A stretch of DNA of 8,312 nucleotides, taken from contig JALHDK010000078.1 of assembly GCA_022838965.1 (NCBI GenBank), positions 11,472 to 19,783 on the forward strand. The letters are read 5' to 3'. This document shows, in pieces, positions 1 to 7,638 of this stretch (the stretch's first letter is position 1; each line of letters starts with the position of its first letter). A program made the translations under genes and the position numbers. Below the pieces are notes generated by a model. It worked only from the letters and a program-made list of their open reading frames with translations. It did no database searches and had not been told where the DNA came from. Source of the DNA: Actinomycetales bacterium (GTDB taxonomy: Bacteria > Actinomycetota > Actinomycetes > Actinomycetales > Actinomycetaceae).

Positions 1-2874
1 GGGGAGCTGCCCGCCCTCCCCCGGCTTCGCGCCCTGGGCCATCTTGATCTGGATGTCGTCCGCGTTGGTGAGGTAGTCGGCCGTGACACCGAACCGGCCC
101 GACGCCACCTGCTTGATCGCGCTGCGGCGCTCGGGGTCGTGCAGTCGGTCGGTGTCCTCTCCGCCCTCGCCGGTGTTCGACTTGGCACCGATCCGGTTCA
201 TCGCGATGGCGAGGGTCTCGTGCGCCTCGGCCGAGATCGAGCCGTAGCTCATCGCGCCCGTGGAGAACCGCTTCACGATGGAGCTGACCGGTTCGACCTC
301 CTCGAGCGGGATGGGTGCCCTGGCCTTGAAGTCGAGCAGTCCGCGCAGGGTCATCAGGCGTTCGGACTGCTCGTTCACCAGGGTGCTGTACTGCCGGAAG
401 ACGTCGTACCGTCCGGTGCGGGTGGCGTGCTGGAGCCGGAAGATCGTCTCCGGATCGAACATGTGGGGCTCGCCCTCGCGCCGCCACTGATACTCGCCCC
501 CGATGCGCAGGGTGCGGTGCGCGGGCGAGATGCCGGACGGCGGGTAGGCCGTCGAGTGCCGGAGCTGCACCTCGCGCGCGATGACGTCGAGGCCCACCCC
601 ACCCAGCGGGGAGGAGGTGCCGGTGAAGTACTCGTCGACCAGCTCCTGGGAGAGTCCGATCGCCTGGAACACCTGGGCACCCCGGTAGGACATGACCGTG
701 GAGATCCCCATCTTCGACATCACCTTCAGCACGCCCTTGCCGAGCGCCTTGATGAGGTTCTTGACGGCCTTCTCCTTGGACACGTGCACGACGCCCTCGT
801 CCACCAGCCGCTCCACGGACTCCATCGCGAGGTAGGGGTTGACCGCGGCGGCGCCGTACCCGATGAGGAGGGCGACGTGATGGACCTCGCGGACATCGCC
901 CGCCTCGACCACGAGCGAGATCCGGGTGCGGGTGCGTCGCCGCAGGGTGTGGTGGTGCACCGCCGAGGTGAGCAGCAGGGACGGAATCGGTGCGAGCTCC
1001 GCGTTCGAGTCCCGGTCCGACAGGACGATGAAGCTCACGCCGGACTCGATGGCGGCGTCGACCTCCGCGAAGATCTCCTCGAGACGTGACCGGAGGGCGG
1101 CCCCTCCGCCGGAGACGTCGTAGAGGCCCTTGACCTTGATCGCCGAGAAGCCCCGGTTCGCACGGTATTTGCCGATGTTGACAACCTTGGCCAACTGGTC
1201 GTTGTCGATCACGGGGAACCCGAGCACGAGCTTGCGGGCGTGCTCCGGGGTGTCCTCGAGGAGGTTGGGCTCCGGTCCGATCACGGCGTCGAGGGCGGTT
1301 ACGAGCTCCTCGCGGATGGCGTCGAGCGGCGGATTGGTCACCTGCGCGAAGAGCTGCGAGAAGTAGTCGAAGATCAGGCGGGGCCGGCTGGACAGCACGG
1401 CGATGGGAGTGTCGGTGCCCATCGAGCCCAGCGCCTCGGCCCCGGTGGCCGCCATGGGCGCGAGCAGCACCCGCAACTCCTCCTCGGTGTAGCCGAAGGT
1501 CTGTTGCCTGCGCACCACCGAGGACGGGGAGTGGCTGACGTGTTCACGATCGGGCAGGTCCTCGAGCCGGAGGAGCCCCTCGTCGAGCCACTGCCGGTAG
1601 GGGTGCTGGGCGGCGAGGCCGGCCTTGATCTCCTCGTCCTCCACGATCCGCCCGGCCCCGGTGTCGACGAGGAACATCTTCCCCGGTTCCAGCCGCCCCT
1701 TGCGGACGACGGACTCCACGGGGATGTCGAGCACTCCCGTTTCGGAGGCCAGGACCACGAAGCCGTCATCGGTGACCCAGTACCGGCCGGGGCGCAGCCC
1801 GTTGCGGTCGAGGACGGCGCCGATCACGGTCCCGTCCGTGAAGCTGATGGAGGCCGGGCCGTCCCAGGGCTCCATGATGGTGGACATGTACTCGTAGAAG
1901 GCCCGCCGCGCCGGGTCCATGGCATCGTTGTTCTGCCACGCCTCCGGGATCATCATCAGCATCGCGTGCGGCAGGGGGCGGCCCGCGAGATGCAGCAACT
2001 CCACCACCTCGTCGAAGGACGCCGAGTCGGAGGCCCCCGCGGAGTTCACGTCGCCCAGCTGGGTGAGATCGCCCAGCAGGTCCGAATGGAGCGTCCCCTG
2101 CCGCGCCGCCATCCAGTTGCGGTTGCCACGCAGCGTGTTGATCTCGCCGTTGTGCGCCAGCAGACGGAACGGCTGCGCCAGCGGCCAGGACGGGAACGTG
2201 TTGGTGGAGAACCGGGAGTGCACGAGGGCGATCTGCGAGGTGAAGCGCTCGTCGTTCAGGTCCGGGAAGAACTGGCGGAGCTGCGAGGTGGTCAGCATGC
2301 CCTTGTAGACCAGCGTGCGGGCGGAGAGGGAGGCGAAGTAGATGCCCAGGCCGTTCTCGCACCGCTTGCGCACCCGGTAGGTCCGGCGGTCGAGGGCGAT
2401 GCCGGTCAGCGAGTCGGGCGAGCGCAGGAAGAGCTGGCGGAAGACGGGCATGCAGTCCCGTGCCATGCGCCCGATCATGCTGTCGTTGATCGGCAGGTCG
2501 CGCCAGCCGAGAACCTCCAGGCCCTCGTCGGCGACGATCTGCTCGATGTCCTTCACCGCCGCCGCGCGTCGTGCGCCGTCGGTCGGCAGGAAGGCCGTCC
2601 CGACGGCGTAACTGCCCGGTTCGCCGAGCGGGAAGGACGTCACCCTGGTGAGGAACTCGTGCGGGATCTGCGTGAGGATTCCGGCGCCGTCGCCCGTGTT
2701 CACCTCGGCGCCGACAGCTCCACGGTGGTCGAGGTTGGCGAGTGCTGTCAGGCCCGCCTCAACAATGTCCCGCCCGGGATACCCCCTGAGGGTGGCCACG
2801 AACGCCACACCACAGGCGTCGTGCTCATAGGTCGGGTCGTACAGCCCGCGTGCGGGCCGGCCAATCGTCTCCAT
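1..2874 (-). CDS. gltB: Glutamate synthase (GOGAT) large subunit, 5' part (958 codons; 3' end beyond left window edge)
   Basis: The large subunit of glutamate synthase transfers the amide nitrogen of glutamine to 2-oxoglutarate, giving two glutamates, in the cytosol with the GltD subunit. The frame is open from the ATG at 2874 to the window edge. A short 20-residue propeptide precedes DACGVAF, whose Cys21 would become the N-terminal nucleophile of the type-2 glutamine amidotransferase domain (about 21-430). That domain also shows [10 protein letters not shown] (219-228), [12 protein letters not shown] (about 241-252) and EPWDG (334-338). [16 protein letters not shown] (from 459) leads into the central domain. 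The FMN domain begins with [11 protein letters not shown] (about 873-881) and SNTGEGGED (899-907), and the visible part ends in [15 protein letters not shown]. The iron-sulfur cysteines and C-terminal GXGXG domain of this roughly 1,500-residue family lie outside the window. Stretches read across the gene show no frameshift. An in-frame GTG lies 12 codons upstream, but the ATG fits family N-termini better. Confidence 0.97.
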   Translation of the reverse strand, partial: METIGRPARGLYDPTYEHDACGVAFVATLRGYPGRDIVEAGLTALANLDHRGAVGAEVNTGDGAGILTQIPHEFLTRVTSFPLGEPGSYAVGTAFLPTDGARRAAAVKDIEQIVADEGLEVLGWRDLPINDSMIGRMARDCMPVFRQLFLRSPDSLTGIALDRRTYRVRKRCENGLGIYFASLSARTLVYKGMLTTSQLRQFFPDLNDERFTSQIALVHSRFSTNTFPSWPLAQPFRLLAHNGEINTLRGNRNWMAARQGTLHSDLLGDLTQLGDVNSAGASDSASFDEVVELLHLAGRPLPHAMLMMIPEAWQNNDAMDPARRAFYEYMSTIMEPWDGPASISFTDGTVIGAVLDRNGLRPGRYWVTDDGFVVLASETGVLDIPVESVVRKGRLEPGKMFLVDTGAGRIVEDEEIKAGLAAQHPYRQWLDEGLLRLEDLPDREHVSHSPSSVVRRQQTFGYTEEELRVLLAPMAATGAEALGSMGTDTPIAVLSSRPRLIFDYFSQLFAQVTNPPLDAIREELVTALDAVIGPEPNLLEDTPEHARKLVLGFPVIDNDQLAKVVNIGKYRANRGFSAIKVKGLYDVSGGGAALRSRLEEIFAEVDAAIESGVSFIVLSDRDSNAELAPIPSLLLTSAVHHHTLRRRTRTRISLVVEAGDVREVHHVALLIGYGAAAVNPYLAMESVERLVDEGVVHVSKEKAVKNLIKALGKGVLKVMSKMGISTVMSYRGAQVFQAIGLSQELVDEYFTGTSSPLGGVGLDVIAREVQLRHSTAYPPSGISPAHRTLRIGGEYQWRREGEPHMFDPETIFRLQHATRTGRYDVFRQYSTLVNEQSERLMTLRGLLDFKARAPIPLEEVEPVSSIVKRFSTGAMSYGSISAEAHETLAIAMNRIGAKSNTGEGGEDTDRLHDPERRSAIKQVASGRFGVTADYLTNADDIQIKMAQGAKPGEGGQLP

Positions 2875-3046
2875 GTCCCACCAATCCTCGCCGGGAACTC
2901 GCGCTCCCACCTCGTGGCATGCGGGACACCATTGGCCCGTACTCCGTATTCAGCTCTGAGACCGCATCCTGCCACCACGGGGTTCGCCGCGTGTCCAGGT
3001 CCGTGAGCGGGTCCGCGGCCGCTCGTGGCAGCCAGCCCTCCCCGCG
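2875..3046 (-). other. Intergenic spacer between lgt and gltB; presumed gltB promoter region
   Basis: This is the only spacer of any length in the window (172 bp), lying after the lgt stop and before the gltB ATG. It is the natural place for the end of the trp-lgt transcript and for a gltB promoter. I do not find a convincing -35/-10 pair. The least G+C-rich stretch, around 2938-2960, reads on the minus strand CTGAATACGGAGTACGG and is a vague candidate for a -10 region. An inverted repeat at 3005-3010/3019-3024 (six G:C-rich pairs, 8-nt loop) has no T-run after it. The ribosome binding site of gltB is unclear: GCGAGG sits about 11 nt before the ATG and GGTGGG directly before it. No small gene is supported here. 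Confidence 0.55.
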
Positions 3047-3970
3047 TCACCCACCAGGGATGGTGTCGCGTGAGGGTGAGTCTACACGCCCGGCATCGCG
3101 CGGTGCGGCACCGCCCCCGGAGGCGTCGGGGCTGGCGGGGGGCTCACGCCCGGGGAGATGGATCGGGTCGGGTTCGCCCCTCCGGCGCCTCAGCCACAGG
3201 AAGGCCGCGGTGGCGAGCAGGAACACGAGGACCGAAGTCCACACGTTGAGACGGAGGCCCAGGACCGTTTCGGCCTCATCGATCCGCAGCATCTCGATCC
3301 ACGTGCGGCCCAGGGTGTAGGTCATGACGTAGAGCCAGAAGGTCCGCCCGTGGCGCAGCGAGAACCGCCGATCCGCCCAGAGGATGAAGGCGGCGGCCGC
3401 CAGGTTCCACAGCATCTCGTACAGGAAGGTGGGGTGGAAGAGCGTGCCGGGTGGATAACCCGCCACCAGATGTGCGGAGTCGATCTCCAGCCCCCAGGGA
3501 AGCTCGGTCGGCCGGCCGTAGAGCTCCTGGTTGAACCAGTTGCCGAGACGGCCGATGGCCTGCGCCACCAGCAGGCCGGGCGCGAGCGCGTCGGCGATGG
3601 GCGGCATGCGCAACCCCGCACGGCGTGCCCCGATCCACGCGCCCAGCGCTCCCAGGGCGATGGCCCCCCAGATCCCGAGACCACCGTTCCAGATGGCGAA
3701 CACCGCCATCGGGTCGCCGCCCGGTCCGAAGTAGGCGTCCGGCGAGGAGACCACGTGGTAGATCCGGCCGCCGACGATCCCGAACGGGACCATCCAGATC
3801 ACGAGGTCCATCGCGTGGTCCCGGGAACCGCCCCGCGCCTCGTAACGGCGCTGGAAGATGACGGCGGCGACGGCGATGCCGGCGAGGATCGCCAGCGCGT
3901 AGGCCCGCAGGGGGAACGGTCCGAGATACCACACCGACTCGGGCGGGCTCGGAATGGCCAGACCGGTCAC
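3047..3970 (-). CDS. lgt: Prolipoprotein diacylglyceryl transferase
   Basis: Lgt is an integral membrane enzyme that moves diacylglycerol from phosphatidylglycerol onto the lipobox cysteine of prelipoproteins, the first step of lipoprotein maturation. The 307-residue product carries the family signature GRLGNWFNQELYG at 140-152, including the conserved Arg141. It also has GGRIYHV (67-73) and a late GRTWIEMLRID (221-231) with a second conserved arginine. About seven hydrophobic segments span 18-260. In IWNGGLGIWGA (93-103) a tryptophan stands where the E. coli enzyme has its HGG histidine, a substitution I recall from other actinobacterial Lgt proteins. A polar Arg/Pro/Gly-rich tail of about 45 residues (262-307) follows the last helix. 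The start is a GTG at 3970 overlapping the trpA TGA by 4 nt (GTGA), with only a poor Shine-Dalgarno upstream, so translation is probably coupled to trpA. The frame stays open 59 codons further up, but that stretch is Arg-rich shadow of trpA. Confidence 0.96.
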   Translation of the reverse strand: MTGLAIPSPPESVWYLGPFPLRAYALAILAGIAVAAVIFQRRYEARGGSRDHAMDLVIWMVPFGIVGGRIYHVVSSPDAYFGPGGDPMAVFAIWNGGLGIWGAIALGALGAWIGARRAGLRMPPIADALAPGLLVAQAIGRLGNWFNQELYGRPTELPWGLEIDSAHLVAGYPPGTLFHPTFLYEMLWNLAAAAFILWADRRFSLRHGRTFWLYVMTYTLGRTWIEMLRIDEAETVLGLRLNVWTSVLVFLLATAAFLWLRRRRGEPDPIHLPGREPPASPDASGGGAAPRDAGRVDSPSRDTIPGG

Positions 3971-4764
3971 GCGCGGTCCGCCAGCCGGGCGGAGTGGGCG
4001 GCCTCCGCCAGTTCGACCGCGAGATGTCTCATCGAGGAGACCCCGTCGCCGAGGGCCCGCAGGAGCGCGGAGCCGACGATCACGCCGTCGGCGAAGGCAC
4101 CGACCTCGCGGGCATGCGCGGGGGTGGACACCCCGAGTCCGACACACACCCGCTCCGCCCCCGCGGCACGTGCGCGGCCCACGAGCCGGAGGGCGACGTC
4201 GTCGACGTGCAGCCGCTCACCGGTGACGCCCATGGTGGAGGCCGCGTACACGAACCCGCGGCACGCGGCGACGGTCATGCGGAGCCGCTCGTCCGTCGAC
4301 GAGGGCGCCACGAGGAAGACACGGTCGAGGTCGTGCTCCGTCGCCGCGGCGATCCAGGCGCCCGCTTCGTCGGGAATCAGGTCGGGCGTGATCAGGCCGG
4401 CTCCCCCGGCGGCCGCGAGGTCCCGCGCGAAGGCCTCCACCCCGTACCGGTGGACCGGGTTGTAGTAGGTCATGACGAGCAGGGGGACGGCGCCCGCGAG
4501 CTTCTCGACCGCGCGGAGCACGTGCCGCGTGCGCGTGCCACCCTCGAGCGCGATCTGCCCGGTGCGCTGGATGACCGGTCCGTCCATCCCGGGATCCGAG
4601 TAGGGCAGTCCAAGTTCGATGATGTCCACGCCGGCATCGATGAGGGCCCTGCCGGCCGCGATGGAGGTCTCCAGGTCGGGGTATCCGACCGTGAGGTAGC
4701 CGATGAAGCCGGCGCCCCCCGCACCGGTGCGCCGATCGAGCGCGAGCGCCGACTGCGAGCTCAT
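3967..4764 (-). CDS. trpA: Tryptophan synthase alpha subunit
   Basis: TrpA cleaves indole-3-glycerol phosphate to indole and glyceraldehyde 3-phosphate. It passes the indole through a tunnel to TrpB in the cytosolic alpha2-beta2 complex. The 265-residue product is of normal length for the family and forms a TIM barrel. It starts with [16 protein letters not shown] (19-34). The catalytic acids are visible in [17 protein letters not shown]: Glu50 and Asp61 match Glu49 and Asp60 of the Salmonella enzyme with the same spacing. Further landmarks are MTYYNP (98-103), [10 protein letters not shown] (124-133), [11 protein letters not shown] (172-182) and the phosphate-binding GVIVGSALL (227-235). The ATG at 4764 overlaps the trpB TGA by 4 nt (ATGA). 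It has a good Shine-Dalgarno within the last trpB codons. A longer in-frame reading up to 5280 lies wholly inside trpB and is Arg/Gly-rich shadow. Confidence 0.97.
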   Translation of the reverse strand: MSSQSALALDRRTGAGGAGFIGYLTVGYPDLETSIAAGRALIDAGVDIIELGLPYSDPGMDGPVIQRTGQIALEGGTRTRHVLRAVEKLAGAVPLLVMTYYNPVHRYGVEAFARDLAAAGGAGLITPDLIPDEAGAWIAAATEHDLDRVFLVAPSSTDERLRMTVAACRGFVYAASTMGVTGERLHVDDVALRLVGRARAAGAERVCVGLGVSTPAHAREVGAFADGVIVGSALLRALGDGVSSMRHLAVELAEAAHSARLADRA

Positions 4765-5984
4765 ACGCCTCCCTCCTCGAACAGGTCGAACCACCGGGCA
4801 GCCGTCGCCACATCCTTGTCCCCCCGTCCCGAGAGGTTCACGAGGATGACCAGCTCCGCCGCCCGCTCCCCCGCGGAGCGTCCCAGCCGCAGCGCACCGG
4901 CGAGCGCGTGGGCCGACTCGATCGCGGGAATGATGCCCTCGGTGTGACAGAGCGCGGCGAACGCGTCCATGGCCTCGGCGTCCGTGACGGGCCAGTACTC
5001 GGCCCGGCCGATGCTCGCGAGGTAGGCGTGCTCGGGTCCCACCCCCGGGTAGTCCAGTCCGGCCGAGATGGAATGTGACTCGAGGGTCTGGCCGTCCTCG
5101 TCCTGCAGCAGGTAGGAGCGGGCGCCGTGGAGGACGCCGGGTTGTCCGCCCACGATGGCCGCCGCGTGGTGTCCCGTCTCGATACCCTCGCCGGCCGCCT
5201 CCAGGCCCACCAGCCGCACGTCCGGATCGTCCAGGAACGCGTTGAAGATGCCGATGGCGTTCGAGCCTCCGCCCACGCACGCCATCACGACGTCGGGCAG
5301 CCGGCCCGTCAGCTGGAGCACCTGTTCCCGCGCCTCCTCCCCGATGACCTTCTGCAGGTCACGCACGATGGTGGGGAACGGGTGGGGACCGGCGGCGGTG
5401 CCGAAGAGGTAGTTGGTGGTCTCCACGTTGGTCACCCAGTCCCTGAACGCCTCGTTGATGGCGTCCTTCAGGGTCCGGGATCCCGCGTCCACGGAGATCA
5501 CCTCGGCTCCGAGCAGTCGCATGCGGGCCACGTTGAGAGCCTGCCTCCGGACGTCCTCGGCACCCATGTAGACGGTGCACTCGAGACCGAGCAGGGCCGC
5601 CGCTGTCGCGGCCGCCACGCCGTGTTGGCCTGCGCCGGTCTCGGCGATCACCCGGTGCTTGCCAATCGCCCGCGTGAGGAGCGCCTGGCCGAGCACGTTG
5701 TTGATCTTGTGGGAACCGGTGTGGTTCAGGTCCTCCCGCTTCAGCAGGACGCGGGCACCGCCCGCCAGCCGGGAGAAGCGTCTGGCCTCGGTGAGGATCG
5801 AGGGCCGTCCCGTGTAGGTCCGGTGCAGTTCGGCGAGCTCGGCGGTGAAGGCGGGATCCTCCCTGAGTCGCTCCCAGGCTGCGGCGAGCTCGTCGAGCGC
5901 AGCCACGAGCGCCTCGGGCACGAACCGCCCGCCGAATTCGCCGAAGTAGGGGCCGGTCAGGGACCCGAGGTGCTGGAGGGCCAT
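4761..5984 (-). CDS. trpB: Tryptophan synthase beta subunit
   Basis: TrpB is the PLP enzyme that condenses indole with L-serine to give L-tryptophan, working with TrpA. The 407-residue product matches the usual TrpB1 length. It begins with [16 protein letters not shown] (11-26), the typical N-terminus of the family. [15 protein letters not shown] holds the Schiff-base Lys93 (Lys87 in Salmonella). ETGAGQHG follows with Glu115 (Glu109 in Salmonella) at the expected spacing of 22. GGGSNA (238-243) is the phosphate loop for [19 protein letters not shown] (304-319) and LSGRGDKD (384-391) are also standard. The gene begins at ATG 5984, 7 nt after the trpC stop. The Shine-Dalgarno is weak (AGGCAG just upstream), so reinitiation after trpC is likely. 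It overlaps trpA by 4 nt. Nothing is broken or missing. Confidence 0.98.
   Translation of the reverse strand: MALQHLGSLTGPYFGEFGGRFVPEALVAALDELAAAWERLREDPAFTAELAELHRTYTGRPSILTEARRFSRLAGGARVLLKREDLNHTGSHKINNVLGQALLTRAIGKHRVIAETGAGQHGVAAATAAALLGLECTVYMGAEDVRRQALNVARMRLLGAEVISVDAGSRTLKDAINEAFRDWVTNVETTNYLFGTAAGPHPFPTIVRDLQKVIGEEAREQVLQLTGRLPDVVMACVGGGSNAIGIFNAFLDDPDVRLVGLEAAGEGIETGHHAAAIVGGQPGVLHGARSYLLQDEDGQTLESHSISAGLDYPGVGPEHAYLASIGRAEYWPVTDAEAMDAFAALCHTEGIIPAIESAHALAGALRLGRSAGERAAELVILVNLSGRGDKDVATAARWFDLFEEGGV
4768..4778 (-). promoter_or_regulatory. trpA ribosome binding site inside the end of trpB
   Basis: The minus strand reads GAGGAGGGAGG immediately before the trpA ATG, with the GAGGAGG core about 7 nt from the start codon. 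These bases also encode the Glu-Glu-Gly-Gly end of TrpB. The site supports the ATG at 4764 as the trpA start. Together with the 4-nt overlap, it suggests that TrpB and TrpA are made in matched amounts. Confidence 0.75.
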
Positions 5985-5991
5985 GGTCTGC

Positions 5992-6789
5992 CTAGTCTCG
6001 AGGGGTCAGTGCAGGGTGGTTCGCTGCCGCGACCATGTCCGCCACGGCCTGACGGGGATCGTGGTGGGTGACGAGGGCCTCGCCCACCAGGACGGCGTTC
6101 GCGCCGACCCGGGCGTACTCGATGACGTCGTGGGGACCGCGGACGCCCGACTCCGCCACCGGGATCACCTCGACCACGGAGCCGAAGACATCCCGGCGCA
6201 CCTCAAGGGTCTTCAGGTTGCGGGCGTTGATCCCGATCACCCGCGCGCCCGCGTTCACGGCGCGCATGGCCTCCACACGGTCGTGCGCCTCCACCAGCGC
6301 CGTCATGCCGAGGGAGTGCACCCGTTCCACGAGGGAGGTGAGGGCGCTCTGTTCCAGCGCCGCCACGATGAGCAGGACGAGATCGGCGCCGTGCGCCCGA
6401 GCCTCCCAGATCTGGTAGGGGGTGATGATGAAGTCCTTGCGCAGCACGGGGATGTCGACGGCCGCGCGCACCGCGTCCAGGTCCGCGAGCGAGCCGCCGA
6501 ACCTGCGCTGCTCGGTCAGGACGGACACGGCCGCCGCGCCGCCGAGTTCGTACTCGCCGGCCAGTGCCGCGGGGTCGGCGATGGGCGCGAGGCCGCCTCG
6601 TGACGGACTCGCCCGCTTCACCTCCGCGATGATCGCAACCGCGCCACTGGGGTTGCGAAGAGCGGCGGTCCCGTCCCTGGCCGACGGCGCCCGCGCCGCG
6701 CGCTCCTTCAGCTCGGCGAGGCTCACCTGCGCCTGCCGGGCCGCGATGTCCTCCCGCACCCCGGCGAGGATCTCGTCCAGAACCGTCAT
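5992..6789 (-). CDS. trpC: Indole-3-glycerol phosphate synthase
   Basis: TrpC closes the indole ring: carboxyphenylamino-deoxyribulose phosphate becomes indole-3-glycerol phosphate with loss of CO2 and water. The 265-residue product is a single-domain TIM barrel with no fused TrpF, unlike the E. coli TrpC. Active-site residues are visible in [12 protein letters not shown] (Glu56, Lys58), VLRKDFI (Lys118), ALVEAHD (Glu167), GINARNL (Asn188) and VAESGV (Glu213, Ser214). They line up with Glu51, Lys53, Lys110, Glu159, Asn180, Glu210 and Ser211 of the Sulfolobus enzyme. The chosen start is the ATG at 6789, giving [14 protein letters not shown], a common actinobacterial N-terminus. It lies 2 nt after the stop of the small membrane protein (TGACCATG), with no strong Shine-Dalgarno, which points to coupling with that gene. 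An open extension up to 6984 overlaps the upstream gene and is not used. Confidence 0.97.
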   Translation of the reverse strand: MTVLDEILAGVREDIAARQAQVSLAELKERAARAPSARDGTAALRNPSGAVAIIAEVKRASPSRGGLAPIADPAALAGEYELGGAAAVSVLTEQRRFGGSLADLDAVRAAVDIPVLRKDFIITPYQIWEARAHGADLVLLIVAALEQSALTSLVERVHSLGMTALVEAHDRVEAMRAVNAGARVIGINARNLKTLEVRRDVFGSVVEVIPVAESGVRGPHDVIEYARVGANAVLVGEALVTHHDPRQAVADMVAAANHPALTPRD

Positions 6790-6791
6790 GG

Positions 6792-7052
6792 TCAGTCCGC
6801 GTACCAGTCGCGCCGCCTGGTGCCGGTGACGGGCTGGCCGAGGCCCCTCGCCCGCATCGACAGGGAGGCGAGGGCCGAGCCGGCGGCGACCACGATGCCG
6901 GTGATCCACAGCGTCGGGCTCGCGATCGCCAGTCCCACCCCGAGGACCAGCGCGCCGGCAATCACTCCGGCGGTGAGTACCCATGCCGCCTTCGTGTGAC
7001 CGTGGTTGGGCGGCGCCGCCGCCGGTGGGAGTGTATACGCCTCGTCAGCCAT
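6792..7052 (-). CDS. Small two-helix membrane protein with HG...AAW motif (DUF6704-like), function unknown
   Basis: This is an 86-residue protein of unknown function between the Trp-associated membrane protein and trpC. A short soluble N-terminus (1-16) leads to HGHTKAAWV (17-25). That fits the HG-x(n)-AAW pattern of small actinobacterial membrane proteins that I associate with DUF6704, though the family name is from memory. Two hydrophobic segments follow, at about 23-45 and 47-66, and the protein ends in a basic tail (RRRDWYAD). The start is the ATG at 7052, backed by a near-perfect Shine-Dalgarno 6 nt upstream, the best in the operon. The first 8 nt overlap the end of the upstream gene (ATGGCTGA). 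An open frame extends further up to 7148 but loses the Shine-Dalgarno and the family-like N-terminus. Its role may be tied to tryptophan metabolism or simply to the membrane. The sequence does not say which. Confidence 0.85.
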   Translation of the reverse strand: MADEAYTLPPAAAPPNHGHTKAAWVLTAGVIAGALVLGVGLAIASPTLWITGIVVAAGSALASLSMRARGLGQPVTGTRRRDWYAD

Positions 7053-7638
7053 CCCTGTCCTCCTTTCGGCCCAGATTACCCTCTCCGCGCGAGGGATCCT
7101 CGCCACGTCCGAGAGCATCCCAGTCGTCCATCGCACGGCCGCGCGCATCGGCTCCGGTCGCCGGCCGGCGCTCGAAGCGGGTGCGCTGCGGGACCCACCG
7201 CCCGGCCGCCGCCACAGCCCCGACGGCGACGCCGGCCGCCACCGCCAGCGCGGCGAGTCCTCCCCAGGCGGCGGGCAGCACGTCGACGGCGAGCGGAGCC
7301 TCCGCCACTCCGCTGAGCCGGGCAGCCGCCAGGGCCACCGTGTGCGCGGGGTCGGCGACCACCGCCGCTCCCTGGGCGAGGGCGGCGAGGGAGGTCGCAG
7401 CGACCACGGCCGCCGTCGTCCGCGCCAGCGCGGTGCCGGCGATGGTCAGCGCGATGGCCCCCGCCACGATGACGAGGCCCGCTGCCGTCGTCGCGGGCGC
7501 GACGGTGGCGCCCGCGAGCTGGACGATGCCACTGGAGGTGACCGTGGGGACGTCGGCGCTGAGCCACGCCGCGGAGGCCGTCGCGAGCACGATGGCTCCG
7601 GCCACCAGCAGGAGCACCGTGGCCCGGGAGCGGGTCAC
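7045..7638 (-). CDS. Trp-operon-associated membrane protein (Trp_oprn_chp / TIGR02234-like)
   Basis: The predicted product is a 197-residue integral membrane protein of unknown function, found next to trpE in many actinobacteria. Four Ala/Val-rich helices can be seen at about 6-27, 47-70, 73-95 and 123-147. GRWVP follows the last helix, and then comes a charged, probably cytosolic tail. [16 protein letters not shown] (171-186) in the tail resembles the W-x-AL-x-RGEDPT signature that I remember for this family. A transport or tryptophan-sensing role has been suggested by position only. The start is a GTG at 7638 that overlaps the trpE TGA by 4 nt (GTGA), with GAGG about 6 nt upstream. The end overlaps the next gene by 8 nt. 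An open extension reaches up to 8115 but lies inside trpE and is Arg/Pro-rich shadow. Sequence conservation in this family is low outside the tail, so the name rests on topology, tail motif and context together. Confidence 0.85.
   Translation of the reverse strand: MTRSRATVLLLVAGAIVLATASAAWLSADVPTVTSSGIVQLAGATVAPATTAAGLVIVAGAIALTIAGTALARTTAAVVAATSLAALAQGAAVVADPAHTVALAAARLSGVAEAPLAVDVLPAAWGGLAALAVAAGVAVGAVAAAGRWVPQRTRFERRPATGADARGRAMDDWDALGRGEDPSRGEGNLGRKEDRDG
7059..7066 (-). promoter_or_regulatory. Strong ribosome binding site of the small HG...AAW membrane protein
   Basis: The minus strand reads AAAGGAGG, 6 nt before the ATG at 7052. It lies within the last codons of the preceding membrane-protein gene and decides the start of the 86-residue protein. 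It is clearly stronger than the sites in front of trpC, trpB or lgt. Confidence 0.85.

Noticed and set aside
139..1089. Plus-strand open frame of 316 codons
   Set aside because: It is antisense shadow of the gltB central and FMN domains, with no family features and no ribosome binding site.
2872..2910. Alternative GTG start of gltB 12 codons upstream
   Set aside because: It has no Shine-Dalgarno and would add a Trp-rich stretch not expected in the short GltB propeptide. The ATG at 2874 gives a typical 20-residue propeptide before Cys21.
1240..3006. Plus-strand open frame of 588 codons antisense to gltB
   Set aside because: It mirrors a complete, motif-rich gltB reading frame. Its product is low-complexity His/Arg/Gly/Val-rich with no recognisable domain, as expected opposite high-G+C codons.
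3005..3024. Inverted repeat GAGCGG/CCGCTC with an 8-nt loop as a terminator after lgt
   Set aside because: The stem is short, there is no T-run downstream on the minus strand, and overlapping palindromes (CCGCGG, GCGGCCGC) in the same place show that such pairing is cheap at this G+C content.
2748..3050. Minus-strand open frame of 100 codons across the lgt-gltB spacer
   Set aside because: It overlaps the conserved start of gltB out of frame, and its product resembles no family. It is chance coding in G+C-rich DNA.
3158..4465. Plus-strand open frame of 435 codons across lgt and trpA
   Set aside because: It runs opposite two well-identified genes and has biased Arg/Pro/Gly/Ala composition.
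3967..5280. A 437-residue fusion-like reading of trpA with a long N-terminal extension
   Set aside because: The extension lies within trpB in another frame and is Arg/Gly-rich. The ATG at 4764 has a strong ribosome binding site and gives a normal-length TrpA.
5127..6071. Plus-strand open frame of 314 codons opposite trpB
   Set aside because: It is antisense to trpB, which has all catalytic residues. The composition is typical of a shadow frame.
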